Made by a program: the position numbers and the translations under genes
Assembly (NCBI RefSeq): GCF_002188465.1
Contig: NZ_NINW01000022.1
Span: forward strand, 228,870-292,869
Reading direction: 5' to 3'
Source of the DNA: Pigmentiphaga sp. NML080357
GTDB taxonomy: Bacteria > Pseudomonadota > Gammaproteobacteria > Burkholderiales > Burkholderiaceae_B
DNA length: 64,000 bases
Shown: piece after piece, positions 15,404 to 23,914 of the stretch
Numbering within the stretch: position 1 is the stretch's first letter
Layout of the letters: each line of letters opens with the position of its first letter
The notes under the pieces: model-generated
What the model was told of the DNA's origin: nothing
The model's database searches: none
Seen by the model: the letters and a program-made list of their open reading frames with translations, nothing else

Positions 15404-17398
15404 ATGAGCAACCGCCGCGATGAAGATTTCCGCATCCGCCCCAGCGCCCCGAAGAACCGAGGCAAGGGCCAAGGTCAGAGCTTCGTTTCCAAGGTACTCA
15501 AGCAGGCAGGCAAGGCCAGCAGCGGCAAGTCCTCAGTGCGCCGTCCAGGCGGAACCGGCAAGGGCGCGGACACCGGCCAGCGGCCCGGTTCGCGCCTGGG
15601 GCGCGGCCACACGGCGGCGCGCTTCGCGGGGGCGAAGCTCACGCCCATGTCGCGGCGCGTGACCATCAAGACGCTGCTGGTCAACCAGCGCCAGGCCAGC
15701 CCGCAGTCGCTCGCCAAGCACCTGCGCTACATCGAGCGCGATGGCGTGGGCCGCGATGGCGAGCCGGGCCAAGCCTACGGGCCGCAGACCGATGCCGCCG
15801 ACCTCGACGCCTTCAAGGAACGCTGCGCCGACGACCGACACCATTTCCGCTTCATCCTCTCGCCCGAGGATGGCGCCGAGCTGGAAGACCTGCGCACCTA
15901 CACGCGGCACCTCATGGGCCGCATGGAAGCCGACCTGGGCACGGGCCTCGATTGGGTGGCCGTCAACCACTGGAACACCGACAACCCGCACACGCACATA
16001 GTCGTGCGCGGGCGCGACGACACCGGCAAAGACCTCATCATTGCGGGCGACTACATCGCCGATGGCTTCCGCCATCGCGCCGCCGAGCTGGCGACCGAAT
16101 GGCTGGGGCCGCGCACCGAGCTGGAGATCCAGCAGACCTTGCAGCGCGAGGTGAAGCAGGAGCGGTGGACGAGCCTGGATCGCACCCTGCAACGCGAGGC
16201 CGGCGACGACGGCCGAGTGCAGATCGAACGCTTCAACGAACCGAGACTGCAACGCCAGCGCCTGTTGCTGGTTGGCCGGCTGCAACGCTTGCAGCGCCTG
16301 GGCCTGGCCGACGAAATGCAGCCCGGCACCTGGGCCGTCCACGCCGACGCGGGAAAGACCCTGCGCACCCTGGGCGAGCGTGGCGACATCATCCGCACCA
16401 TGCAGCGGGCCATGCGCGGCGAGCCGCGCGAGCTGGCAGTGTTCGAGCCGGGCGACGATGGCCGAACCATTCTCGGGCGCGTAGCCGCGAAGGGGCTGGC
16501 CGACGAGCTGCGCGACCGGGGCTATCTGGTCATCGACGGCGTGGACGGCAAGGCCCACTACGTCGCGCTCAATGCCCGCGACGAGCTGGCGAACTATCCG
16601 ACCGGCGCCGTGGTGGCGGTGAAGGGATCGGCCGACGTGCGTGCGGCCGACAAGAACATCGCCGCACTGGCGAGCGGTGGCCTGTACCGCACCGACCATC
16701 ATCTGGCCGTCGCGCAGGGGCAGACAGTGCCGGGCCGTGATCCGCAGGAAGTCGTCGCGGTCCACGTCCGCCGGCTGGAAGCCCTGCGCCGCGCCGGCAT
16801 CGTGGAGCGCGTGGCCGAGGGACTTTGGAAGGTGCCGGACGACCTGGCCGAACAGGGCCGCCGCTACGACGCGCAGCGTCTGGGCGGCGTGGCGGTGGAA
16901 CTGAAATCGCACCTGCCCATCGAGCGGCAGGCCCGCGTGATTGGGGCCACTTGGCTCGACCAGCAATTGATCGGCGGCGGCTCGGGCCTGGGCGACCTCG
17001 GCTTTGGCAGCGAGGCCAAACAGGCGATGCAGCAGCGCGCCGACTTCCTGGCCGAACAGGGATTGGCCGTGCGGCGCGGCCAGCGCGTGATCCTGGCGCG
17101 CAACCTGCTGGGCACACTGCGCAACCGGGAACTGGCGCAGGTCGCCAAAGACATTGCGGCCGAAACTGGCTTGGAGCATCGACCCGTGTCCGATGGGCAG
17201 CGCGTGGCCGGCATCTACCGGCGCTCCGTCATGCTTGCCAGCGGGCGCTACGCGATGCTCGATGACGGCATGGGGTTCAGCCTGGTGCCGTGGAAACCGG
17301 TGATCGAGCAGCGAATGGGGCAGCAGCTTGCCGGGACGGTGCGCGGCGGCGCGGTGTCATGGGAGATTGGGCGGCATCGGGGGCCAACCATTTCTTGA
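15404..17398 (+). CDS. rlxS: VirD2-like relaxase with DUF3363 domain
   Basis: A 664-residue relaxase/mobilisation nuclease. It nicks oriT and pilots the strand through the coupling protein. The basic, flexible N-terminus (about 1-85) precedes the relaxase core. A candidate catalytic Tyr109 lies in SLAKHLRYIERDG, and the metal-binding motif is HWNTDNPHTH (His189, His196, His198). DUF3363 covers roughly residues 300-664 and is typical of RlxS of Tn4371/MOBP-like ICEs. The ATG at 15404 follows AGGGAG; the frame is open far upstream but without coding features. The GC content drops sharply after its stop codon, marking the start of cargo. Confidence 0.9.
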   Translation: MSNRRDEDFRIRPSAPKNRGKGQGQSFVSKVLKQAGKASSGKSSVRRPGGTGKGADTGQRPGSRLGRGHTAARFAGAKLTPMSRRVTIKTLLVNQRQASPQSLAKHLRYIERDGVGRDGEPGQAYGPQTDAADLDAFKERCADDRHHFRFILSPEDGAELEDLRTYTRHLMGRMEADLGTGLDWVAVNHWNTDNPHTHIVVRGRDDTGKDLIIAGDYIADGFRHRAAELATEWLGPRTELEIQQTLQREVKQERWTSLDRTLQREAGDDGRVQIERFNEPRLQRQRLLLVGRLQRLQRLGLADEMQPGTWAVHADAGKTLRTLGERGDIIRTMQRAMRGEPRELAVFEPGDDGRTILGRVAAKGLADELRDRGYLVIDGVDGKAHYVALNARDELANYPTGAVVAVKGSADVRAADKNIAALASGGLYRTDHHLAVAQGQTVPGRDPQEVVAVHVRRLEALRRAGIVERVAEGLWKVPDDLAEQGRRYDAQRLGGVAVELKSHLPIERQARVIGATWLDQQLIGGGSGLGDLGFGSEAKQAMQQRADFLAEQGLAVRRGQRVILARNLLGTLRNRELAQVAKDIAAETGLEHRPVSDGQRVAGIYRRSVMLASGRYAMLDDGMGFSLVPWKPVIEQRMGQQLAGTVRGGAVSWEIGRHRGPTIS

Positions 17399-17613
17399 GT
17401 CAAGGTAATGCCACAAGCCGGTGGGAAAAATTAGATCCTATTTATTGATGGTTGATCAATCCAAAGCATTACCAAAGGTTGGGATGCCAGAATTAAAATT
17501 TTCTGTAATTTCGGATACATGGTCACATTCAAAGGCACGCTATCGCGTATCTGGATTGATGGTTTCAGACCAGCACCGCATGCGCCTTCCGCAGAATTTG
17601 GGGCAAATCCACG
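17399..17613 (+). other. low-GC junction between relaxase and cargo
   Basis: This 215-base stretch is clearly AT-richer than both neighbours and codes for nothing I can support; an open frame from 17421 continues into an alternative frame of the next gene. It marks the left edge of the cargo inserted in the hotspot after the relaxase and must contain the promoter of the downstream operon. I see no clear -35/-10 pair. Confidence 0.5.
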
Positions 17614-18957
17614 ATGAAGAGAATAATTTGGACGTTCTGGTTTTTTGCGCTGGCATTGAGCGCTCTATGGCTTTTTACCGATACGCTCTGGCCTGCGCAG
17701 TCCAACTACTTCGCCCTGCGAACGGTATGGATTCAATACAGCGGCGTACTGGCCATCGGCGCGATGTCCGTGGCGATGGTGCTGGCCACGCGCCCTGCGT
17801 GGCTGGAGCCCAGCTTGAACGGACTGGACAAGATGTACCGCCTGCATAAGTGGCTCGGCATCGCCGCTCTGGCCGCTGCGACAGTACACTGGCTGTGGGC
17901 GCAGGGTACCAAGTGGGCCGTAGGCTGGGGCTGGCTGACGCGCCCGGCGCGCAAGCCCCGCGCAGCGGCTGATTCAATGGGCTCCATTGAATCGGCGCTG
18001 CGTGGCTGGCGCGGACTGGCCGAGGACTTGGGCGAATGGGCCTTCTACGCCGTCGCGGTGCTACTGGTACTGGCTTTGGTCAAGCGCTTTCCATACCGGC
18101 TGTTCGCCAAGACGCACCACTGGATGGCAGCGATCTACTTGGTGCTGGCCTTCCACACCTTGGTGCTGGTTCAGTTCTCCTACTGGGCGCAGCCCGTGGG
18201 CTGGGCTTTGGCTATGCTGCTGGCGAGCGGCACGGTATCGGCGGTGTGGGTGCTGCTGGGCCGGGTCGGTGCGCAGCGCACCACGCACGGTGTCATCGAA
18301 TCGCTGCAGACCTACTCTGCGCTGAACGTGCTGGAAACCACCCTGCGAATGGACCCGGCCTGGCCCGGCCACCGGCCCGGACAGTTTGCCTTCGCCATGT
18401 CCAACCCGAAAGAAGGCCCGCACCCCTACACGCTAGCCTCAGCCTGGGTGCCGGAAGACCGGCGCATTACCTTCATCACCAAGGCGCTGGGCGACCACAC
18501 CCGCCGGCTGCCTGAGCGCCTACGGGTAGGCGACCAGGTAACGGTCGAGGGGCCTTACGGCTGCTTCACTTTCGACGACGAGAAGGCCCGCCAGATCTGG
18601 ATCGGCGCCGGCATCGGTATCACGCCATTCATTGCGCGCATGAAGTATTTGGCGCAGCATAAAGGCCAAGACGCACGCCCGGTCGATTTGTTTCATCCTA
18701 CGAGCGACGTTGATCCGCAGGCCATCGAGAAACTGCGCGCCGACAGCCAGGCGGCCGGCGTTGTGCTGCACCTGCTCATCGACAAGCAGAACGGTCGCCT
18801 GACGGGTGAACGCCTGCGTGCCATGGTGCCGGGTTGGAAAGACGCCAGCGTCTGGTTCTGCGGCCCCACGGCCTTCGGCCGCGCGTTGCGCGCCGACCTG
18901 CTGGCCCAGGGGTTGGAGCCAGAAGCCTTCCACCAAGAGCTTTTCGAGATGCGCTGA
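17614..18957 (+). CDS. ferric-reductase-like transmembrane flavoprotein
   Basis: A 447-residue FRE/NOX-type protein. The N-terminal half has about six to seven membrane segments with haem-ligand-type His residues (YRLHKWLG, ATVHWLW, KTHHWMA, AFHTLVLVQ). The cytoplasmic half has an FAD-binding domain (WPGHRPGQFAFAM, about 250-260) and an NAD-binding domain with GAGIGITPFIARMK, ending in WFCGPTAFGRALRADL. The family moves electrons from NAD(P)H through FAD and haem to an external acceptor such as Fe(III) or oxygen. It is followed after 14 bases by a two-component system, so it may be its target or a co-expressed redox partner. The exact acceptor is unknown. Confidence 0.8.
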   Translation: MKRIIWTFWFFALALSALWLFTDTLWPAQSNYFALRTVWIQYSGVLAIGAMSVAMVLATRPAWLEPSLNGLDKMYRLHKWLGIAALAAATVHWLWAQGTKWAVGWGWLTRPARKPRAAADSMGSIESALRGWRGLAEDLGEWAFYAVAVLLVLALVKRFPYRLFAKTHHWMAAIYLVLAFHTLVLVQFSYWAQPVGWALAMLLASGTVSAVWVLLGRVGAQRTTHGVIESLQTYSALNVLETTLRMDPAWPGHRPGQFAFAMSNPKEGPHPYTLASAWVPEDRRITFITKALGDHTRRLPERLRVGDQVTVEGPYGCFTFDDEKARQIWIGAGIGITPFIARMKYLAQHKGQDARPVDLFHPTSDVDPQAIEKLRADSQAAGVVLHLLIDKQNGRLTGERLRAMVPGWKDASVWFCGPTAFGRALRADLLAQGLEPEAFHQELFEMR

Positions 18958-18971
18958 ATGGAAGAAAGCAT

Positions 18972-19637
18972 ATGCGCGTATTGATCGTGGAAGACTCGCA
19001 AACGCTGGCCGAAGCCCTGAGCCAGAGCCTTCAGTCGGAAGGCTATGCCTGCGATACAGCAGCCGATGGCGTGTCCGCGCTGAAGTTTCTTGCCAGCTAC
19101 CGGTACGACGCCATCATTCTGGACTTGATGCTGCCCCGGCTGGACGGCTTTGGCGTGTTGCGCGCATTGAGCCGGGAGGCCCATGCCGCACCGGTATTGG
19201 TGCTCTCCGCGCGCGAACTGCTTGACGACCGGGTGCGGGCCTTGGATGCGGGTGCCGATGACTACCTGACAAAACCCTTCGAGCTGGCCGAACTGCTGGC
19301 TCGCCTGCGGGCGCTGGTGCGGCGTCCGCCGCAACGGGACGTTCCAGTTCTGCGCCACGGCGATCTGGAGGTCGATCCGCGCTCGCGCACCGCGAGGTTC
19401 AAGGGCATTGATCTTGGGCTCACGCCGAAGGAATATGGACTGCTCGACTTGCTGCTGCGTCGGCGCGGCGCCACGCTGTCGCGCCCGCAGATTTTTGAAC
19501 ATTTGTACGACAGCCGCAGCGATGCATCGGACAAGGTGGTGGAGGTGATCGTCAGCACCTTGCGAACCAAGCTCGCCCAGTGCGGCCTGGATGAACTGAT
19601 CGTGACACGACGTGGCTTCGGCTACATACTGCCCTGA
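18972..19637 (+). CDS. OmpR/PhoB-family response regulator
   Basis: A 221-residue regulator with an N-terminal receiver domain (acidic pair Glu7-Asp8, phospho-acceptor Asp51 in ILDLMLPRLDGF, Lys101 in YLTKPFE) and a C-terminal winged helix (RTARFKGIDLGLTPKEYGLLDLLLRRRGATLSRPQIFEHLY). It resembles the QseB/PmrA/TctD subgroup. It precedes its likely kinase by three bases. Candidate targets are the ferric reductase upstream and the efflux and lipid A genes further on; none is proven by the sequence. Confidence 0.9.
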   Translation: MRVLIVEDSQTLAEALSQSLQSEGYACDTAADGVSALKFLASYRYDAIILDLMLPRLDGFGVLRALSREAHAAPVLVLSARELLDDRVRALDAGADDYLTKPFELAELLARLRALVRRPPQRDVPVLRHGDLEVDPRSRTARFKGIDLGLTPKEYGLLDLLLRRRGATLSRPQIFEHLYDSRSDASDKVVEVIVSTLRTKLAQCGLDELIVTRRGFGYILP

Positions 19638-19640
19638 ACG

Positions 19641-21053
19641 ATGGTACGTCCCGATTCCGAAGCCCTCTCTGATGCGAGTCAAGGCAGATCCTGGTCCTTG
19701 CAGCGGCGGCTGGCTGCCAGCCTGGTGATCTGCATTGGAGGAACCTTCGCCATCCTGTTTCCCGTCCTCGACTACTGGATCGACCACGAAATCTACCGAC
19801 GGATGGATACCACCCTGATGCAACGATCAGCGGCGGTGGGGCGCGTGCTGCAGGAGTTGGATGCGAGAAAGCTCGAAAGCCTCATGCCGGAATACGAGCC
19901 TGGCGGGCATACCGAGTTCTTCACGGTCTTCGATTCGCAGACCCACCGGACCTTGCTGCGTTCGCCCAGCAGTGCTGGGGCCGAGCTGGCGCTTGGACCG
20001 GTGGAGCAAGGCACCCCACGCTACTACGACGTGATACTCCCGGACGGCCACGCGGGCCGCGCGCTGGCGACGCGCGTGCCGGTAAGAGGTGAGGAATCTC
20101 GATTGCTGGTTGTGGCAACAGAACGTCGGGATTGGGATCAAACCGAACGGCGCATCCACTTCACGCTCCTGGGCGGTATCGTGCTGGCGACGCTCCTGGC
20201 CACAGGCCTGGCGCTGCTCATGGTTCGGCGCATCGTGGTCATGCTGGAGCGCGTCGGCGTGCAACTGGCCGACCTGCGTTCGGATCGGCCGATTGCGCGG
20301 ATCGGAGCGGACTTTCCACGCGAACTGCGGCCGTTTGCCGAAGCCTTCAATCAGGGCTTGCATCACCTGTATGCGGCCATTGCCCGCGAGCGCCGCTTCT
20401 CCCGCGACGTGGCCCACGAGTTGCGCACGCCCTTGGCAGAAATCCGCATCAGCGCAGAAAGCGCTTTGATCGATGCCGACCCGACCCAAATCCAGCGCGC
20501 CCTGAATGCAACGATCCAGGCCAGTTCACGCATGCAGCGCAGTGTGGACACTCTGCTGTTGTTGGCGCGGCTTGAATCCGGCCAACACACACTTGCGCTT
20601 GATCCTCTGGATCTAACAGCTTTGCTGCAAGAGTTGCTGGCGGGATTCAACGTCCAGCAAATGGCACCCAAGTCACCTATCCGTGTGACTTTGCCTGAAT
20701 CGGCATGGGTGCAAAGCGATCAGGGCGTGATCGAACGCATCGTCTCCAACCTCTTGCGCAATGCCATCGAATACGCGCCCGAAGGCGACGACATTCAATG
20801 TAGGCTGGAGCGCGCGGCTTCCGGCTGGATGTTGACCATCGTCAACACAGCTCCCAATTTGCAGGCATCCGATCTGGATCAATTCGGACTTCGCTTCTGG
20901 CGCAAGGATTCCGAAGGTGGCACGGCGCACCACGCCGGGCTGGGACTTGCACTGGCCCTGGCGCTCGCGCATGCCATAGACCTGCCGCTGGCGTTCTCAC
21001 TGGACAACGGTCGGCTGTCCGCGCGGCTTGGCCCTTGGCCACCGCTGCTCTGA
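19641..21053 (+). CDS. sensor histidine kinase
   Basis: A 470-residue membrane kinase. Transmembrane segments lie at about residues 24-47 and 175-197 with a ~125-residue periplasmic sensor between them. HAMP-like linker (RRIVVMLERVGVQLADLRSDRPI), H-box with His259 (FSRDVAHELRTPLAE), N-box NLLRNAIEYAPEGDD with Asn374, and a G-box AGLGLALALAHAI. The periplasmic domain resembles no family I can name, so the signal is unknown; metal, iron or envelope stress would fit the context. The expected phospho-acceptor is the adjacent regulator. Confidence 0.9.
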   Translation: MVRPDSEALSDASQGRSWSLQRRLAASLVICIGGTFAILFPVLDYWIDHEIYRRMDTTLMQRSAAVGRVLQELDARKLESLMPEYEPGGHTEFFTVFDSQTHRTLLRSPSSAGAELALGPVEQGTPRYYDVILPDGHAGRALATRVPVRGEESRLLVVATERRDWDQTERRIHFTLLGGIVLATLLATGLALLMVRRIVVMLERVGVQLADLRSDRPIARIGADFPRELRPFAEAFNQGLHHLYAAIARERRFSRDVAHELRTPLAEIRISAESALIDADPTQIQRALNATIQASSRMQRSVDTLLLLARLESGQHTLALDPLDLTALLQELLAGFNVQQMAPKSPIRVTLPESAWVQSDQGVIERIVSNLLRNAIEYAPEGDDIQCRLERAASGWMLTIVNTAPNLQASDLDQFGLRFWRKDSEGGTAHHAGLGLALALALAHAIDLPLAFSLDNGRLSARLGPWPPLL

Positions 21054-21066
21054 GATTGACGCAGAT

Positions 21067-21774
21067 CTACACCGCAGTGCCGAACATGGCTCCCACGCCC
21101 GCTGTCACCGCCATGGCAAATGTGCCCCAGAACGCGACGCGCAGCGCACTTTTGAAGAGCGGCGTACCACCCACGGCAGCGGCCGCAGCGCCGAGAAGGG
21201 CCAGGAAGACAATCGCCGTCGCGACGATCCAATAGAGCAGGCTCTGCTCCGGCGCCAACAGAACCACGGCCAGCGGCATGGCCGCACCCACCGCGAAGCT
21301 CCCAGCGGACGCCATGGCGGCTTGCAGCGGGCGAGCGCTCAAGGTTTCAGAAATGCCCAATTCATCGCGCGCGTGCGCGCCCAGCGCATCATGCGCCATC
21401 AATTGCGTGGCGACCTGATCCGCGAGTCGATGATCCAGGCCACGCCGGACATAGATGGCCGTTAGTTCCCGATGCTCTGCTTCCGGACTGTTTTCCAGTT
21501 CATCACGTTCCCGCGCCAAATCCGCCTTCTCCGTATCAGCTTGTGAATAGACCGACACGAACTCGCCTGCAGCCATGGACATGGCACCGGCTACCAACCC
21601 CGCGATGGCCGTGGTCATGATGCTGGCATGGCTTGCATGGGCAGCAGCCACGCCTGCAACCAGGCTGGCCGTGGAAATGATGCCGTCATTGGCACCCAGA
21701 ACAGCGGCGCGCAGCCATCCGATATGTTCAGTGCGGTGACTTTCAGGGTGGGCGCGGTGGTGAAATTTGGTCAT
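21067..21774 (-). CDS. VIT/CCC1-family iron/manganese transporter
   Basis: A 235-residue integral membrane protein with the VIT family start EHIGWLRAAVLGANDGIISTASLVAGVAAA, a central cytoplasmic Glu-rich helical segment (ADLARERDELENSPEAEHRELTAIY), and three further C-terminal membrane helices. Family members export Fe(II) or Mn(II) from the cytoplasm using a proton gradient; the Glu-rich domain binds metal before transport. It converges on the histidine kinase gene (stop codons 13 bases apart). It is probably co-transcribed with the cytochrome b561 gene, which lies upstream on the same strand. Confidence 0.85.
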   Translation of the reverse strand: MTKFHHRAHPESHRTEHIGWLRAAVLGANDGIISTASLVAGVAAAHASHASIMTTAIAGLVAGAMSMAAGEFVSVYSQADTEKADLARERDELENSPEAEHRELTAIYVRRGLDHRLADQVATQLMAHDALGAHARDELGISETLSARPLQAAMASAGSFAVGAAMPLAVVLLAPEQSLLYWIVATAIVFLALLGAAAAAVGGTPLFKSALRVAFWGTFAMAVTAGVGAMFGTAV

Positions 21775-21815
21775 TGGAGATTCGAATCCATATAAAGCAG
21801 CCTGAGGCCAGTAGG

Positions 21816-22367
21816 TCAGGGGCGACGACCGGGAAGCATGCGAACCAGTGTGTTGTCACGCATGACGTAGTGGTGCAACAGCGCCGCCATCGCATGCGAT
21901 CCGATCAAGACATAGCCCAATGTCGCCAGCGCCTCATGGACATCCTTGAGTTGGCGCGACAAAGCAACGTCGGTGCCGATCAGAGAGGGAATGGGCAAGC
22001 CAAACAGAACAATCGGCTTGCCCGCCGCACTCAAGGTGAGCCATCCGAGCAGCGGCATGGCGAGCATGAAGCTGTAGAGCGCATAGTGCATGACATCGGC
22101 GAGCGTGGCCTGCCAGCGTGGCATGGGTGGTTGGATCGCGGGCTTCACGCCCGCCTGGATGCGCACCCCGATACGGATCACGACGATCACCAGAACGCTG
22201 AGGCCCAGCAGGTAGTGCAAGGACTTCATGGCGTCTCTCAAGGCGCCCTTGGGTGCCAGTCCGCGCAGCTCCATGCTCGCATAGACCGCGATGATGAGAA
22301 GCACAGTCAGCCAATGCAGTCCTATGACCAAAGGACTGAAACGGTATTCGGAATTCCTGACATTCAT
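21816..22367 (-). CDS. cytochrome b561 family protein
   Basis: A 183-residue four-helix di-haem membrane protein of the bacterial CybB family. Potential haem-ligand His residues occur in VIGLHWLTVLL, MKSLHYLLGLSVLVIVVIRIGVR, VMHYALYSFMLAMPLLGWL and DVHEALATLGYVLIGSHAMAALLHHYVMRD. The family transfers electrons from quinol, sometimes with superoxide as substrate. The start at 22367 (MNVRNSEYRFSP) fits the family N-terminus; ten more residues are open upstream. It shares a 310-base divergent promoter region with the HME-RND operon, so both directions may respond to one regulator. Confidence 0.85.
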   Translation of the reverse strand: MNVRNSEYRFSPLVIGLHWLTVLLIIAVYASMELRGLAPKGALRDAMKSLHYLLGLSVLVIVVIRIGVRIQAGVKPAIQPPMPRWQATLADVMHYALYSFMLAMPLLGWLTLSAAGKPIVLFGLPIPSLIGTDVALSRQLKDVHEALATLGYVLIGSHAMAALLHHYVMRDNTLVRMLPGRRP

Positions 22368-22677
22368 GGTGTATAGCTCCGATGTTTGAGGTAGCAAAGG
22401 CGCACCGCTAGCATATCAGAGCAAGTTACTGAAAAGTCAGTTTATCGATTGCTTGCTGCTCAAAGCAGGCGTTTCGCCGAAATACATCGTACTGAGCAAA
22501 TTTCGCTTTCTCCAAAGCTTTCTCAAAGCTTCACCGAAGAACATGAGCCGATCTTTTACAAGAGATCGACCGCATGTTTCGCCTCATTAACCTCGCGCAC
22601 CGCTTCATATGCGACGGATTTTCAATCCGCGCTGTGTGCTTTCTACTCTGCTCTACGTCGTTTGGGGCGGCACAAGC
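22368..22677. promoter_or_regulatory. divergent regulatory region between cybB-like and RND operons
   Basis: This 310-base AT-richer region must hold promoters for both directions. It contains a small hairpin CGGATT-TTC-AATCCG (22615-22629) and several AAGCTTT/AAAGC-type repeats around 22513-22536. I cannot pick a reliable -35/-10 pair or operator. Confidence 0.4.
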
Positions 22678-23901
22678 ATGAGCTTCCCGACCTTGAAAGC
22701 GGCGGGCACCGCCAGCCGAACCAAGACCTTGGCCCTGTCCGCCGTCAGTGTGGCAGTTCTAGCTGCCGTAGGGTACGGCTGGTGGGCTTGGACAACGCAG
22801 CAGACAACCGTGGCCGATAGAGACGCGAGCGAGGCTGTCGCCCAACCGAACGCTGGCGGCGTTCACCTCAACGCCGCTCAGCTTCACGCGCAGGGTGTGG
22901 AAACCGCACTCGTCAAGGATGCCGCAGTGATACCGCTGGATGGCTTACCCGCGCAGACGGTGGCACCACTCTCGGCCAGCGCGCAGGTCGTGGCGCCCTA
23001 TGGCGGTGTGGTGACGCGCGTTCTGGTCGATGAAGGCACCGCAGTGCGCCAAGGACAGGCGCTGGCGCGCATCCAGAGCAAGGACGTTCTGGCTTCGCAG
23101 GCTGATCTGGCGCGTGCCCGCACCGAAGCGGCGGTGGCCGCGGCGCAGGCCCGGCGCGATGCCACGCTATTGGCCGAGGGCATCATCCCAGCCACGCGCA
23201 ACGAGCAAACCCAGGCGCGCGCGGCGGCTGCGCAAAGTACGTTGCAAGAGGCCAATGGCGCCCTCGCACGGCTTCGACCCGTTAGCGGCGGGCAGGCCGG
23301 CGAGTATGAATTGCTGGCGCCTTTGTCCGGGCGAGTGATGCGTCGTCACCTGAGCCTCGGGCAGGCGGTTGCGCCGCTCGACATCGCCTTTATAGTGGCT
23401 CAGCCTGGTCCGCTGGATGTCAGCGTCGCGGTTCCGCTGCGCTGGCGCTCGGATCTCCACCCAGGCTTGGAAGTGCGTCTTCCCGATGGCACGATCGCTC
23501 GCGTGACGGCTGTTGGTGGCGACACTGACCTCAGTAGTCAGAGCCTGCGGGTACGTGCCCGCGTCGATGCAGATCAGGCAGGGGCAGACCGCTATGCGGC
23601 CGGGCAGCAGATCAGTGTCGCGCTGTTGCTGCCAGCACCGCAGGGCACCTTGAGCGTGCCATCGTCCGCACTGCTGCCAGCGGGCAGCGCCCACGTGCTC
23701 TACGTTGCTGAGCCGTCATCGCAAGACAAGCAAGGCGACCTACACGTCCGCGCTGTTCCGGTGCAACTGCTGGGGCAAGACGAATCAGAGGCGTCAAGCG
23801 CCGTGCGTGCCGTCTCGCCAGACACTGCGCCGCTTGCGGCAGGCATGCAGGTCGTCGTGCGCGGTACGGCACTGCTCAAATCCATCATTCCATTGCAATG
23901 A
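22678..23901 (+). CDS. HME-RND periplasmic adaptor (CusB/CzcB type)
   Basis: A 407-residue membrane fusion protein. A membrane anchor lies at about residues 18-36 (LALSAVSVAVLAAVGYGWW). Lipoyl/barrel-sandwich halves are at SASAQVVAPYGGVVTRVLVDEGTAVRQGQALARI and LLAPLSGRVMRRHLSLGQAV, separated by a coiled-coil hairpin (ASQADLARARTEAAVAAAQARRD...). It links the RND pump to the TolC-like channel. The start at 22678 (MSFPTLK) gives the shortest anchored form; 22609 is also open. It is the first gene of the order B-A-DUF3240-C, and the pump gene follows after 13 bases. Confidence 0.85.
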   Translation: MSFPTLKAAGTASRTKTLALSAVSVAVLAAVGYGWWAWTTQQTTVADRDASEAVAQPNAGGVHLNAAQLHAQGVETALVKDAAVIPLDGLPAQTVAPLSASAQVVAPYGGVVTRVLVDEGTAVRQGQALARIQSKDVLASQADLARARTEAAVAAAQARRDATLLAEGIIPATRNEQTQARAAAAQSTLQEANGALARLRPVSGGQAGEYELLAPLSGRVMRRHLSLGQAVAPLDIAFIVAQPGPLDVSVAVPLRWRSDLHPGLEVRLPDGTIARVTAVGGDTDLSSQSLRVRARVDADQAGADRYAAGQQISVALLLPAPQGTLSVPSSALLPAGSAHVLYVAEPSSQDKQGDLHVRAVPVQLLGQDESEASSAVRAVSPDTAPLAAGMQVVVRGTALLKSIIPLQ

Positions 23902-23914
23902 GGGGCGACCACGC

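Noticed and set aside
14952..15407. A 151-codon open frame between traF and the relaxase gene, with ATG overlapping the traF stop
   Set aside because: Composition is Arg/Ala/Cys/Trp-rich with no domain or periodicity; two other frames are also open here, as expected in high-GC non-coding DNA. I treat it as candidate oriT region.
17421..17849. A 142-codon frame across the low-GC junction and the start of the ferric reductase gene
   Set aside because: It switches character midway and the second half is only an alternative frame of the real gene.
22600..22660. A tRNA-Phe-like anticodon hairpin on the minus strand (GGATTGAAAATCC) with GTAGAGCAG nearby
   Set aside because: The spacing between the D-arm-like and anticodon-like parts is wrong and there is no acceptor stem or T arm, so it is not a tRNA gene; a tRNA remnant cannot be excluded.
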